Assembly: GCF_041432775.1 (NCBI RefSeq)
Contig: NZ_JAPWAG010000020.1
Location: 1-41,845, forward strand
Source: Pauljensenia sp902373545
GTDB taxonomy: Bacteria > Actinomycetota > Actinomycetes > Actinomycetales > Actinomycetaceae
Length of the DNA stretch: 41,845 nt
Direction: 5' to 3'
In this document: positions 17,200-26,065 of the stretch, in pieces
How the letters are laid out: each line of letters starts with the position of its first letter
Position numbering within the stretch: the first letter of the stretch is position 1
Made by a program: the position numbers and the translations under genes
The notes under the pieces: generated by a model
Databases searched by the model: none
What the model saw: the letters and a program-made list of their open reading frames with translations, nothing else
What the model was told of the DNA's origin: nothing

Positions 17200-18789
17200 A
17201 TGAGATTCCCAGACGAAGACGCCTACAGGTACGCGGGTGGATTGAAGCGCCTCTGGTACAAGATCATCTGCCCCTTCACCTTCGGCTCACGCCTGTGGAT
17301 GGTGACAACGTCGATCCTGTGCGCCCTCGCGGTCATCCAGTCGGCGAACGGACCCAGCGGCTACCACGGCAACGCCCAGGACACCGGCTACCTATCCCCC
17401 AACTACATCAACGGAGTGCGCCTCGCCTGGGAAATCGACGCGGCGGACGCGGGCCTGGACCGCATCGACACCTTCCGCGTTAGTGACGAATACATCTATC
17501 TGGTCGGGTATAAGGGGGCTCAGCGCAGCGTCGTCGCCTTCGACGCCTCCTATTCCACCCCGCGCGAGCTGTGGCGCACCGACATCAACGACGACGAGGA
17601 AGGGGTGAAATGGTGGGGCGATGACCTGCTCGTGGGCAACACCCTGGTGTCGACCGCTGACGGGTCGACGCGCTCGGATTGGCCGACCCCGGGCGTTCGT
17701 CTAGTGGGCTCCCCCTATCAGCATCCCTCGGGAGAGGGACCGAGCACGGGGCCGATCGGACCGGTTCGCCTGTACTGCCCCACCCCCTCGTCCGCTCCCT
17801 GCCAGGCCTGGGACAAGACCGGGACCCACGTGTGGGACTTCGATGCCTCCACCGGCTCCTTCCCCGACTCCGTCACCCCGCTGGAGGGCTGGGTGCCCCT
17901 ACGCGCGTGGGAGCCATCGTCGACCGGCCCGGCCATGGGATATACGCTCGACGAGCTTACGGGCTTCCTCAACCTGGAAACCGGAGAGCGTGTCGGCCTG
18001 GACGCCATCGAGGAGGCGTGCGGGCCCGCCTCGCTGGACAAGTCCGGCGAGCCCTATTGCCGCATCACCGCGAAATATAAAGAGCAGCACCTCATCCTGC
18101 GTGCCTCCGACGGGTGGATCGTCGGCGACGACGTTGGATACATCGCGACCGTCGCCCCCGACGGCTCGAATCCGCAGGTGATGCACCTGGATGCACAAGC
18201 CTCGAGACGCCTCATATTCCTGCGGAGATTCCCCGATCAGGGATCCGCGCAGACCCCCACGATCGAAGAGTTCATGCACTTCGCCGCAACTGGCGAGGCG
18301 TCGTGGGATTCCTCGATCACCCTGTCACCGAGAGACCACGACACCGCGCTCGTCATCAACGAGCACACAAAGTTCAACACGGGCATGGGGTACTACGGAA
18401 CTGACCCCGACAACCCCAGTGTGTGGCTGGGTAACCCCGCGCTCAGTAAGGATGCATCCGTCGTGTTGCTCCCCTACGTCAACGTGGCCCCCACCTCCTT
18501 TATCCCCAAGTACGAGTGGATCCCAGTTCTCGTCGACGTGAATGCGGCCGCCGATGCCACCAGCAACGCAGCCGATTCAGACAAGTACGCCATCAGTTCC
18601 TACGCTGTCCCCGGATGGGAGAACCTCCATATGCTTGCAGCGACGCCCATCTTCGACGACCTGATCGTCGGCTTCTCGTCGCCGGCCCAAGCCCCCTGGT
18701 ACAAGCGCCTTGCAGGCTTGTCTGCAGCCCCCGGCGAGCGCATCGTCGGCCTGACCCCCACCCACAAAGCGTCAAGGAGCGTCCGATGA
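17200..18789 (+). CDS. Cassette 4 gene A: membrane-anchored beta-propeller-like protein
   Basis: The 529-residue protein is the clearest mosaic. Its first 152 nt follow A3, the next stretch to 17468 follows A5 (two differences in 125 nt), and it then switches to a private sequence (TFRVSDEYIYLVGYKGAQRS in place of DDYIARDGHLFIVGYKGTQR). The span is at about 32-48. Other landmarks are KWWGDDLLVGNTLVSTADG, LYCPTPSSAPCQAWDKTGTHVWDFDAS and FLNLETGERVGLDAIEEACG with YCRITAKYK. The tail APWYKRLAGLSAAPGERIVGLTP is of the A4/A5 type rather than the A1-A3 type. AAGGAG before the stop serves B4. The function is unknown. Confidence 0.82.
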   Translation: MRFPDEDAYRYAGGLKRLWYKIICPFTFGSRLWMVTTSILCALAVIQSANGPSGYHGNAQDTGYLSPNYINGVRLAWEIDAADAGLDRIDTFRVSDEYIYLVGYKGAQRSVVAFDASYSTPRELWRTDINDDEEGVKWWGDDLLVGNTLVSTADGSTRSDWPTPGVRLVGSPYQHPSGEGPSTGPIGPVRLYCPTPSSAPCQAWDKTGTHVWDFDASTGSFPDSVTPLEGWVPLRAWEPSSTGPAMGYTLDELTGFLNLETGERVGLDAIEEACGPASLDKSGEPYCRITAKYKEQHLILRASDGWIVGDDVGYIATVAPDGSNPQVMHLDAQASRRLIFLRRFPDQGSAQTPTIEEFMHFAATGEASWDSSITLSPRDHDTALVINEHTKFNTGMGYYGTDPDNPSVWLGNPALSKDASVVLLPYVNVAPTSFIPKYEWIPVLVDVNAAADATSNAADSDKYAISSYAVPGWENLHMLAATPIFDDLIVGFSSPAQAPWYKRLAGLSAAPGERIVGLTPTHKASRSVR

Positions 18790-20291
18790 ACCTCCCCAAC
18801 AAGCTGACTTCCTTGCGCGAGGCCCTCCCCTCCTTCGTGCGCCGCCTCGCCATCGCACTGGCCGTCGCCCTCGTTAGCGCGCTAGCCGTCGGTGCCTCCT
18901 GGCTCATGCACAGGCCCGTCGGATACTCAGGCAACGCTCGGGTTTCCTCGACGCTTTCCCCGGACTTTGCCTCGGGTTTCGACGTCGCCTGGGAGGTGAC
19001 GGCCTCGGATCTGGGTGTGAGTGGATCGCTGTTGACCTACGTGAAGGTCGACGGCTTTATCGTCGCCGTCTTTGGGGAGAAGGACCAGCCCTCCACGCTC
19101 GTGGGGCTCGACCTGAGCGGCAAGAAACCCTCGGTCCTGTGGCGCCGCGAGGTGCCGGACGTCGATTCGCCGATGTTCGCATGGGAGGACTCCGTCGTGG
19201 TCGCGGGACAGACGATCCGCGTCGCCGACGGCGAGGTCACGGCCACCTGGGACACACCGATCCCCACGTACATTAGCTCGTACTTCGACGATTTTAATAA
19301 GAAGGCCTTCATCAACGTGGGGGGCAACGAGGTCAATCCCGCAGACGGGGACTTCTTACGCGTGACGTCGCCGGTCATTGTTATCTGCTACCCGCGAGAC
19401 AAGCCTGATGCCGTTCAGAACTTCGACTATCTGTGCCTGGGATGGAACAAGGACGGCACCGAAGCGTGGAGATATAAGGTGAACCTCTCCCCTGACGATC
19501 TTCAGGGTCCCGGCCTCCCGTTGCCCGTGACGGCGGTCGACGGCTACGTTCCCGTCTCCCGGAATTTCGGCTACGCGGATCAGCAGGTCGGCGCCTTCCT
19601 CCACCTGGCCGACGGAGTCCTCGTCGAGAGCGCGACCTACAATGCGGATGCTCTGGTGCCTGTTGCGGACGGATGGCTGCTGGAGGGAGGGACGGACGAT
19701 CCCAGGCAGCGCCTCCTCGTCACGCTGGCCCCTGACGGAACCGAGGTCTCGCGTACTCGCCTCGCCGATCCACTCATGCAGCTGTCGGACCTCGACTTTG
19801 TGAAGTGCTGGGACGAAGATGGGCGTGTCGCGCGACCGACGAGCGAGCAGGCAGCATCCACTCTCACCTCTGGGGAGTTCCCCTGGGCGTCCGTATGCGT
19901 ACAGAGGAATCAACACTCCAAAGAGGGTTTCTCCATGTTGAATGGCCATCGTCTGATGGCGACGAATGGAGCGGGCGGGGCTGAGAACGGCACCTATCCG
20001 TTGAGCCTAATCGCAGCAACGGACGGCTCTCTGATCCTCTCCCTGCCCCCGAAGGATAAGGACTCGACGGACAAGAACCCGCCGATGAACCTGTATGCCG
20101 CCCCCTCGGGGATCCAGCTGGCCTCGCTGGAGGACGTTGGCCTGCACGACGCAGTACCTTTCTACGACGACCTGCTCATCGCATCCCCCACGCGATCGGA
20201 TTCGTGGCTTACTCGCTTGCGCTCCTTCCTGGGCTTCTACCCCCACCCGGACACGGTCCTCATGGGGATCACGCCGAAGCGGGCGGGCTGA
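18786..20291 (+). CDS. Cassette 4 gene B: membrane-anchored beta-propeller-like protein
   Basis: The 501-residue product has a span at about 20-40 (RLAIALAVALVSALAVGASWLM) and the ectodomain opening HRPVGYSGNARVSSTLSPDF. The DNA around the span is nearly that of B3. Strand motifs are TLVGLDLSG, LWRREV, WEDSVVVAGQTIRVADG, YLCLGWNKDGTEAWRY and FLHLADGVLVES. KCWDEDGRVARPTSEQAAS and ASVCVQ hold the C-terminal cysteine pair. The second propeller-like section is shared with B5 (CLGWNKDG/CLGYNKDG). It ends DTVLMGITPKRAG and starts in the ATGA overlap with A4. No known function. Confidence 0.82.
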   Translation: MNLPNKLTSLREALPSFVRRLAIALAVALVSALAVGASWLMHRPVGYSGNARVSSTLSPDFASGFDVAWEVTASDLGVSGSLLTYVKVDGFIVAVFGEKDQPSTLVGLDLSGKKPSVLWRREVPDVDSPMFAWEDSVVVAGQTIRVADGEVTATWDTPIPTYISSYFDDFNKKAFINVGGNEVNPADGDFLRVTSPVIVICYPRDKPDAVQNFDYLCLGWNKDGTEAWRYKVNLSPDDLQGPGLPLPVTAVDGYVPVSRNFGYADQQVGAFLHLADGVLVESATYNADALVPVADGWLLEGGTDDPRQRLLVTLAPDGTEVSRTRLADPLMQLSDLDFVKCWDEDGRVARPTSEQAASTLTSGEFPWASVCVQRNQHSKEGFSMLNGHRLMATNGAGGAENGTYPLSLIAATDGSLILSLPPKDKDSTDKNPPMNLYAAPSGIQLASLEDVGLHDAVPFYDDLLIASPTRSDSWLTRLRSFLGFYPHPDTVLMGITPKRAG

Positions 20292-20325
20292 CCCCCAGGA
20301 CGTGCGCTGACCCCCAGGACGTGCG
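20288..20325 (+). repeat. Tandem 19-bp direct repeat after B4
   Basis: CTGACCCCCAGGACGTGCG occurs twice head to tail, the first copy including the B4 stop codon. The spacer after B4 (20292-20447) is unrelated to the other spacers except for its GGCCCCGGCCTCGTC end and two ACGAGGCC words at 20343 and 20381. Confidence 0.85.
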
Positions 20326-20435
20326 CTGACCGACACCGACCCACGAGGCCGGCACTGAGTCGCAGGACGCGCACCGATCCACGAGGCCGAGGCCGGGACC
20401 CACGCAACCCGGCCCCGGCCTCGTCGAACACCCGA

Positions 20436-20441
20436 TAGGAT
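20436..20441 (+). promoter_or_regulatory. -10 box (TAGGAT) of cassette gene A5
   Basis: TAGGAT is followed by 6 nt and the ATG at 20448, the same as in A4. Confidence 0.6.
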
Positions 20442-20447
20442 CACACC

Positions 20448-22025
20448 ATGAGATTCCCAGACGAAGACGACTACAGGTGGGCAGGGTCGCTCAAACGCCT
20501 CTGGTACATGATCATCTGCCCCTTTACCTACGGCGAACGCCTGTGGATAGTCACCACATCGATCCTGTGCGCGCTCGCGGTCATCCAGTCAGCGAACGGA
20601 CCCAGCGGCTACCACGGCAACGCCCAGGACACCGGCTACCTATCCCCCAACTACATCAACGGCGTGCGCCTCGCCTGGGAAATCGACACGGCGGACGCGG
20701 GCCTGGACCGCATCGACGACTACGTCGCACGCGACGGCCACCTCTTCATCGTCGGCTACAAGGGAACCCAACGCGTCGCCGTCGGCTACGACGCCACGCA
20801 CTCCACCCCACGCCAACTCTGGCGCACCCCCGTCGACGACGAACCCGGCGTTCACTGGTGGGACGGGGACCTCCTCGTCGGCAATACCCTCATCTCACCA
20901 ACCGACGGAACAACGACAACCGGATGGCCATCTCCGGGGATCCGTGTTGCCGACTCCCCCTACGAGCACCCGTCTATGCGCGGCAGGAGCACGGAAGCCA
21001 TCGGCCCAGTCCGCCTGTATTGCACGAGCCCCGCGACGGTCCCCTGCCAGGCCTGGGATAAGAACGCCACCCACGTGTGGGACTTCGACGCCTCCACCGG
21101 CTCCTTCCCGGAGTCCGTAACCCCCGTCGACGGGTGGGTGCCTCTGCGTACGTGGATGGATGAGCACGCGGGACCCGCAATGGGCGAGTCGCTCGGTGAC
21201 CTCACGGGATTCCTGAACGTGAACACCGGCGAGCGCGTCGGCCTGGAGGCCTTAAACGAGGCCTGTGCCTCCTACGGGCTCAACATCGACGGAAGCTGCC
21301 GAGTCGCCAACTCGTACACGCTGCGTGAACGCCTCGTACGCGCCGCCGATGGATGGGTCATCGGAGGCGACTATGGACTTGTCGCATCTATGGGCCCCGA
21401 CGGCTCCAATCCTCAGGTCATGGTCATGACCGAACCGTCATCGGATCGCCTGGCGAACCTGCGCACGCTACCTGCCACGAACACCGACACCGCGCCCACG
21501 ATCGAGGATTTGATGCGCTACGCAGCCACAGGCGAAGCCTCCTGGGAAAGCTCACTGGCCGTTGAGCCGAGGAAAAGGGTGGTCAACCTGGTCATCAACG
21601 ATGAGACGAGCGTGCCCACGGGTCAGCTAATCTTCAGCGATGGTCTCAAAAACCCGAGCGCACTGCTGAGTACCGCCACCGTGAGCAAGGATTCCTCGCT
21701 CATTTTTGTGCCCTACGTCGAGTTAGATTCCCCTCCCGGTTCATCCGACGTGTGGGGTCCAGCTCTCGTTAACGTGGGGGCGGCTATCGATGCTGGCTCC
21801 CGGCCCTCAACTCGACTGTCAGACACATTATTGGGAGTCTCCACCGTCCACGGTTGGCGCAGCTATGGCCTGCTTGAAGCCTCTCCTGTTTTCGACGATC
21901 TCATCGTCGGACTCGCTTCACCATCATCTCCCTGGTACAAGCGCCTAGCCGCCCTGTCTCCTGCTCCCGGCGAGCGCATCGTCGGCCTGACCCCTGTACC
22001 GGACCCGATGAGGAGTATGCGATGA
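20448..22025 (+). CDS. Cassette 5 gene A: membrane-anchored beta-propeller-like protein
   Basis: The 525-residue protein starts MRFPDEDDYRWAGSLKRLWYMI, a variant closer to A2, and has its span at about 32-48. From GPSGYHGNAQDTGYLSPNYI its DNA follows A4, then the GYKGTQRVAVGYDAT section follows A3. WWDGDLLVGNTLISPTDG, LYCTSPATVPCQAWDKNATHV and FLNVNTGERVGLEALNEACA continue the family order, with SCRVANS giving the second cysteine pair. The C-terminal third is private to this copy. The tail SPWYKRLAALSPAPGERIVGLTP resembles A4. GAGGAG in the tail precedes the B5 ATG. The function is unknown. Confidence 0.82.
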   Translation: MRFPDEDDYRWAGSLKRLWYMIICPFTYGERLWIVTTSILCALAVIQSANGPSGYHGNAQDTGYLSPNYINGVRLAWEIDTADAGLDRIDDYVARDGHLFIVGYKGTQRVAVGYDATHSTPRQLWRTPVDDEPGVHWWDGDLLVGNTLISPTDGTTTTGWPSPGIRVADSPYEHPSMRGRSTEAIGPVRLYCTSPATVPCQAWDKNATHVWDFDASTGSFPESVTPVDGWVPLRTWMDEHAGPAMGESLGDLTGFLNVNTGERVGLEALNEACASYGLNIDGSCRVANSYTLRERLVRAADGWVIGGDYGLVASMGPDGSNPQVMVMTEPSSDRLANLRTLPATNTDTAPTIEDLMRYAATGEASWESSLAVEPRKRVVNLVINDETSVPTGQLIFSDGLKNPSALLSTATVSKDSSLIFVPYVELDSPPGSSDVWGPALVNVGAAIDAGSRPSTRLSDTLLGVSTVHGWRSYGLLEASPVFDDLIVGLASPSSPWYKRLAALSPAPGERIVGLTPVPDPMRSMR

Positions 22026-23521
22026 CGCTAGCTGACACACCGGCTTCCCGACTCAGGTCCTTCCCTTCCTTCGTGCGCCGCCTCGCCATCGCTCTTGTCG
22101 TGGCGCTCGTCACTGCGGCGGCGATCTGCGTGTGCCACCTCACCCACCGACCCGTCGGCTACTCGGGCAACGCACGCATCTCCTCGTTCATCTCCCCCGA
22201 CTTCGCCTCGGGTTTCGACGTCGCCTGGGAGATGACGGCCTCGGAACTGGGAGTGAGCGGACAGTTGTACTCTCACGCGAAGGTCGACAACACTCTGGTC
22301 GCGATCTTCAAGGACAAGGACCAACCCCCCACGCTCGTGGCCATCGACCTGCGCGGCACGCAGCCCTCGGTCCTGTGGCGCCGCGAGCTGGCCGAATCGA
22401 GTGCGCCGATCCTGACGTGGGACGACTCGATCGTCGTCGACGGACAGACGATCCGAGTCTCTGACGGCCAGGTCACGGCCACGTGGGAATTCCCGATCCC
22501 TGACTCCGTTGTCTCCGGCATCTCCGACAAAGGACTGCCCCTCCTCGACGTGGGACAGGACCTGGACAGAAGCGAGAAGATGAGTTTCGTGGCGGTGCAG
22601 TGGCCCGTGGCCGTCATGTGCCACGCGGGGGACATGACCAAAATGTTCCAGGATTACGATTACATGTGCCTGGGGTACAACAAGGACGGCACCGAGGCAT
22701 GGCGATACGCCGCCGACGTCCGTGGCTTCGAACCCGAGAAGCCGGGCGTCCCCATGAACGTCCCCATGGTCAACGGATACGTCCCGGCCAAGCAAAACAC
22801 CTTAGTTCCCGGGACTGACGTGAACCGTTTCCTCAATCTCCTGGACGGTAGTGTCACGGAACCCGTGTCCGCCGACTTCACCACCTTGACCCCGGTGACC
22901 GACGGCTGGGCGTTCAGCGGGACGATGGCCGATGACTCCGAGGCACCCGCCCTCGTGACAATCACCGCGAACGGCACTGAGGTCTCGCGCATCCCTCTGA
23001 CAGACAACGCCATACGCATGAAGGGCCCCGACACCGTTAGGTGTTGGGACGAAATCGGCCAGACCATAACCCCGACGAGCGAGCAACTGGCGACAACCCT
23101 CATCTCGGGCGAGGTCACCTGGGCACACCTGTGCACGCATACGGGCGACAATGCCCTCCCCTCACGCATCACCGCCATCAATGGCAGGAGTCTGCACGTC
23201 ACGAACAAGGCGGGAGGGGTCGATCGGGTCTCCTTCCCGAAGACAGCGGCCATCTCGACGGATGGATCCCTGATTCTCTCCACACCCCCGACACACGACG
23301 ATCGGGAGGAACCCGCTCCTCCAGAGACCCTCTACGCCGTCCCCTCGGGCATTCCCCTGACATCGCTCGACGAGATCGGCGTGTCCGACGCATCCGTCTT
23401 CTACGATGACCTGCTTATCGCGACCCCCGTCCCCGAGCGCAGCATTTTCCTGCGTTACCTCGGCACCTACCCCCACCCGGACACGGTGCTCATGGGGATC
23501 ACGCCGAAGCGGGCGGGCTGA
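22022..23521 (+). CDS. Cassette 5 gene B: membrane-anchored beta-propeller-like protein
   Basis: The last and shortest B protein (499 residues) has a span at about 18-38 (LAIALVVALVTAAAICVCHL) with two cysteines not present in the other copies. HRPVGYSGNARISSFISPDFASGFDVAWEM opens the ectodomain in two runs shared with B3 and B4. Strands TLVAIDLRG, LWRREL, WDDSIVVDGQTIRVSDG, MCLGYNKDGTEAWRY and FLNLLDGSVTEPV follow, and RCWDEIGQTITPTSEQLATTL with AHLCTH holds the last cysteine pair. The end FYDDLLIATPVPERSIFLRYLG is shared with B2. It begins in the ATGA overlap with A5. The function is unknown. Confidence 0.82.
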   Translation: MTLADTPASRLRSFPSFVRRLAIALVVALVTAAAICVCHLTHRPVGYSGNARISSFISPDFASGFDVAWEMTASELGVSGQLYSHAKVDNTLVAIFKDKDQPPTLVAIDLRGTQPSVLWRRELAESSAPILTWDDSIVVDGQTIRVSDGQVTATWEFPIPDSVVSGISDKGLPLLDVGQDLDRSEKMSFVAVQWPVAVMCHAGDMTKMFQDYDYMCLGYNKDGTEAWRYAADVRGFEPEKPGVPMNVPMVNGYVPAKQNTLVPGTDVNRFLNLLDGSVTEPVSADFTTLTPVTDGWAFSGTMADDSEAPALVTITANGTEVSRIPLTDNAIRMKGPDTVRCWDEIGQTITPTSEQLATTLISGEVTWAHLCTHTGDNALPSRITAINGRSLHVTNKAGGVDRVSFPKTAAISTDGSLILSTPPTHDDREEPAPPETLYAVPSGIPLTSLDEIGVSDASVFYDDLLIATPVPERSIFLRYLGTYPHPDTVLMGITPKRAG

Positions 23522-23814
23522 GTTGTCGTCATTGACGAGGCCTGGGTCCCTTGGGTGGCTCTGCTGCCGGTGCGTTCATCTCAGGGGTGGCGCCCTGGGC
23601 CCTTGACTGCGCACGTTAACCCTATGGGTGGCGGTGTGGGCAGGGCGCCCACACTGCCACCTCAAGGGCCCAGCTGCGCACAAACGGGCGGGCACAACCA
23701 CCTGTCGCGACCCCTCACGCGCGACAACCCACCATGCGGGCCAGTAGGTAGGCGTTTGCGGCGGTCGCGACCCCTCACGCGCAACGACCCACCACACCCG
23801 GCCCCGGCCTCGTC
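23522..23814 (+). repeat. Inter-cassette repeat, copy 3, with an internal duplication
   Basis: This is the longest spacer of the array and part of a 357-bp gene-free stretch (23522-23878). It matches copies 1 and 2 but contains GTCGCGACCCCTCACGCGC twice (near 23704 and 23764), from an internal tandem duplication of about 60 bp. Its presence after the last cassette marks the right end of the array. Confidence 0.8.
23637..23671 (+). terminator. Hairpin in spacer copy 3, possible terminator
   Basis: The same 15-bp stem as in copies 1 and 2, here with a G:T wobble (GGTGGCGGTGTGGGC). The stem is preserved by a compatible base change in this copy, but broken by an A:C mismatch in copy 2. Confidence 0.45.
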
Positions 23815-23841
23815 GCGCGGGCTCCAAACCCACGCCGCCGC

Positions 23842-23871
23842 TTGTGTGACGCACGGATCATCGGGCACAAT
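23842..23871 (+). promoter_or_regulatory. Promoter of the first DUF1266 gene
   Basis: TTGTGT (-35, 23842-23847), an 18-bp spacer and CACAAT (-10, 23866-23871) are followed by 7 nt and the ATG at 23879. The second DUF1266 gene has the same hexamers and the same spacing, which supports both promoters and the leaderless start. Confidence 0.65.
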
Positions 23872-23878
23872 CGTGACC

Positions 23879-24880
23879 ATGTTAGAAAGCATCCTGTCCG
23901 CGATACCCCCGCCCGTCGCCTTCGCGATCCTCCTGGTTCTCCTGTGCCTGCCCTACGTCCTCATCACGAGCGCCATCGAGCGCGCCAAGGGCCTGCCCGT
24001 TCCGAAAGACGTGCAAGAAGCCGGCACAACCAAGGAGTGGAGGAAGCTCAACAAGCACCACGAGCTGACGATCAAGGGCTCGCGCAAGGCCCTGGCCACC
24101 GACGTCCGCGCGAGGCTCCTCGCCCCAGCGATGCCCTACGCCCTGTGCCAGGGCAACCCGGTCAACACCTTCACGCTGACGGACCCCACCTCCATGAAGC
24201 AGATGCTGCAGCGCGACTGGTGGCTCTCCGACCGCAACGGCCTGCTCACCCAGCTGTATTCCCTGCTCAAGGGCGGGCACAGAGAGGACTTCGAGAACCT
24301 GCGCAGGCAGTGCGCCCACCCCACCTGGGTATCGTCGACGCTCGCGCGCCTCGACAAGAAGGCCGACGAGGACACCTACGCGTGGGAGAAGCGCTGGCGC
24401 ATCCACCGCCTGCTCAATAACGACCGACGCGTCCAGAGCGTCGACTTCGCCGCGTGGGACTTCATTCGTGCGGCCATGCTCACGCGCATCGGTGCCGGCC
24501 TGGGCTGGATCGGCGAAGAGGAAGCCTGCGACACCCTCGCGGTCATCAACCACGCGCTGCAACTGAGCTACTCCTCGTGGGACGAGGCCTGGGATGCCTT
24601 CCGCACAACCCGCTGGTTCTGGGCGGCCGAAGGACAGGCGCAGGAGGCCACCAACGACCTGCACGACCGCCACCGAGGCGAGATCCTCATCGGAAAGAAT
24701 GGCCTGTGGACATCGATCCCCTGGAACGCCCCCTACCCCGCGCCCCGTTTCCTCATCCTCGACGCGCTCGCGCCCACGAAGCAGTTGAGCACGCTGTCGC
24801 GCCAGAAGCGTGAGCGCTCCTCGCGCTGGGAGCAAGAGCTCGACGACCAGACGACGCTGCGGATCGTCCCTCGACGCTGA
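23879..24880 (+). CDS. DUF1266 membrane protein, copy 1
   Basis: The 333-residue product has an N-terminal membrane span (about 12-30) after MLESILSAIPPP and a soluble DUF1266 domain, the family of Escherichia coli YbeU/YbeR, whose biochemical role is unknown. Family-like segments are MLQRDWWLSDRNGLLTQLYSL, GHREDFE, WDFIRAAMLTRIGAGLGWI, ALQLSYSSWDEAWDAF and RFLILDALAP. The frame is open upstream to 23555, but the promoter position and the match to the neighbour's N-terminus set the start at 23879. It follows the cassette array and is in the same direction, but has its own promoter. Confidence 0.82.
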   Translation: MLESILSAIPPPVAFAILLVLLCLPYVLITSAIERAKGLPVPKDVQEAGTTKEWRKLNKHHELTIKGSRKALATDVRARLLAPAMPYALCQGNPVNTFTLTDPTSMKQMLQRDWWLSDRNGLLTQLYSLLKGGHREDFENLRRQCAHPTWVSSTLARLDKKADEDTYAWEKRWRIHRLLNNDRRVQSVDFAAWDFIRAAMLTRIGAGLGWIGEEEACDTLAVINHALQLSYSSWDEAWDAFRTTRWFWAAEGQAQEATNDLHDRHRGEILIGKNGLWTSIPWNAPYPAPRFLILDALAPTKQLSTLSRQKRERSSRWEQELDDQTTLRIVPRR

Positions 24881-24975
24881 CGCACCTGCGGCCCCGGCCG
24901 AGCTCCACCACCCGGAAACCGGTCGGGGTCCGCGCGCTCAGCCCTGGCCTCGTCCCCACCCCACCCGCCTTGAGG

Positions 24976-25005
24976 TTGTGTGGGCGGCGTTTCATCGGGC
25001 ACAAT
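24976..25005 (+). promoter_or_regulatory. Promoter of the second DUF1266 gene
   Basis: TTGTGT (24976-24981), an 18-bp spacer and CACAAT (25000-25005) precede a GTG start by 7 nt. The 17 nt TCATCGGGCACAATCGT are common to both DUF1266 promoters. Confidence 0.65.
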
Positions 25006-25012
25006 CGTGACC

Positions 25013-26038
25013 GTGATTGCGAATTTTGTGTCCGACATTCCCTTCCCCGTATGGTTCGCCATCGGGTGCGTCATCGTGTTTTTGCTGAATTACTACGTCA
25101 AGCAGGCGATCGCCCGCTCGAAAGGCGCCGTTCCCGCGCCGCGCGATGTGCGCAAGGCCGGCAAGGAAAAGGACTGGAACAAGCTCAACGAGCATCACAC
25201 ACCGAAGCTACGAGGCTCGCGCAAGGCCCTGGCGACCGACGCCCGCGCGCGGCTGCTCGCCCCGTCCTTCCCCTACGCCCTGTGCCACGGCAACCCGGTC
25301 GACGCGCTCGCAGTCACCGAGCCCGGCTCGACCAAGGACATGCTCGCGCGCGACTGGGGCATCACGAGCCGATCCGACCTGCTCCACCAACTCTATTGGC
25401 TCCTCCGGGAGGGACACCGCAAGGACTTCGGGCGCACGCGCGAGCAGTGCAACAATCCATCGTGGGTGAAAAACCGCCTGGCGCGCCTCGACGAGATTGC
25501 CGACAAGCAGACGGACGCGTGGGAGGAACGCTGGCGTATCCACCGCTTCCTCAATAACGACCGCAGCATCAACGACGTGGACTTTGGCGCGTGGGACTTC
25601 ATCCGCGCGGCCATGCTGACGCGCTCCGGCGCGGCCCTCGGGTACCTGACGGACGAGGAGGCCTGGGACACCCTCGCTCTCATCAACCGCGCGCTGCAAC
25701 TGAGCTACTCTTCATGGAACGAGGCCTGGGATGCCTTCCGCCTCACCCGCTGGCTGTGGGCCGCCGAAGGTGTGGAGCAGGAGGCAGAGAACGACCTGCA
25801 CGAGCGTAACCGCGGGGAGTTCCTGATCGGCGCCAACGGCCTGTGGACAGCGATCCCGTGGGGCGCTCCTTCCGTCGCCCCTCGCTTCCTCCTGCTCGAC
25901 GCGCTCGCGACCGAGGGCGACCTGCACCTGCTGTCGTACGCGAGGTGGCAGGACGCCTCGGCGTGGGAGCGTGAGCTCGACATGCAGGCCCGCACCCGCG
26001 CACCCCTGTCCATCGGCGGCAAGCCAATCGTCCAGTAG
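25013..26038 (+). CDS. DUF1266 membrane protein, copy 2
   Basis: This 341-residue paralog of the preceding gene has a GTG start. An ATG start at 24980 would place the start inside the promoter, and only from 25013 does the N-terminus (IANFVSDIPFPVWFAIG) line up with copy 1 (LESILSAIPPPVAFAIL). The span is at about 11-29. The domain runs from MLARDWGITSRSDLLHQLYWL through GHRKDF, WDFIRAAMLTRSGAALGYL and ALQLSYSSWNEAWDAF to RFLLLDALA. The C-terminus IGGKPIVQ and the DNA after it reappear as a fragment at 28369. The following small gene starts 27 nt downstream and may be co-transcribed. Confidence 0.82.
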   Translation: MIANFVSDIPFPVWFAIGCVIVFLLNYYVKQAIARSKGAVPAPRDVRKAGKEKDWNKLNEHHTPKLRGSRKALATDARARLLAPSFPYALCHGNPVDALAVTEPGSTKDMLARDWGITSRSDLLHQLYWLLREGHRKDFGRTREQCNNPSWVKNRLARLDEIADKQTDAWEERWRIHRFLNNDRSINDVDFGAWDFIRAAMLTRSGAALGYLTDEEAWDTLALINRALQLSYSSWNEAWDAFRLTRWLWAAEGVEQEAENDLHERNRGEFLIGANGLWTAIPWGAPSVAPRFLLLDALATEGDLHLLSYARWQDASAWERELDMQARTRAPLSIGGKPIVQ

Positions 26039-26065
26039 CAACACGCACCCTTGTAGGAGGCCGTA

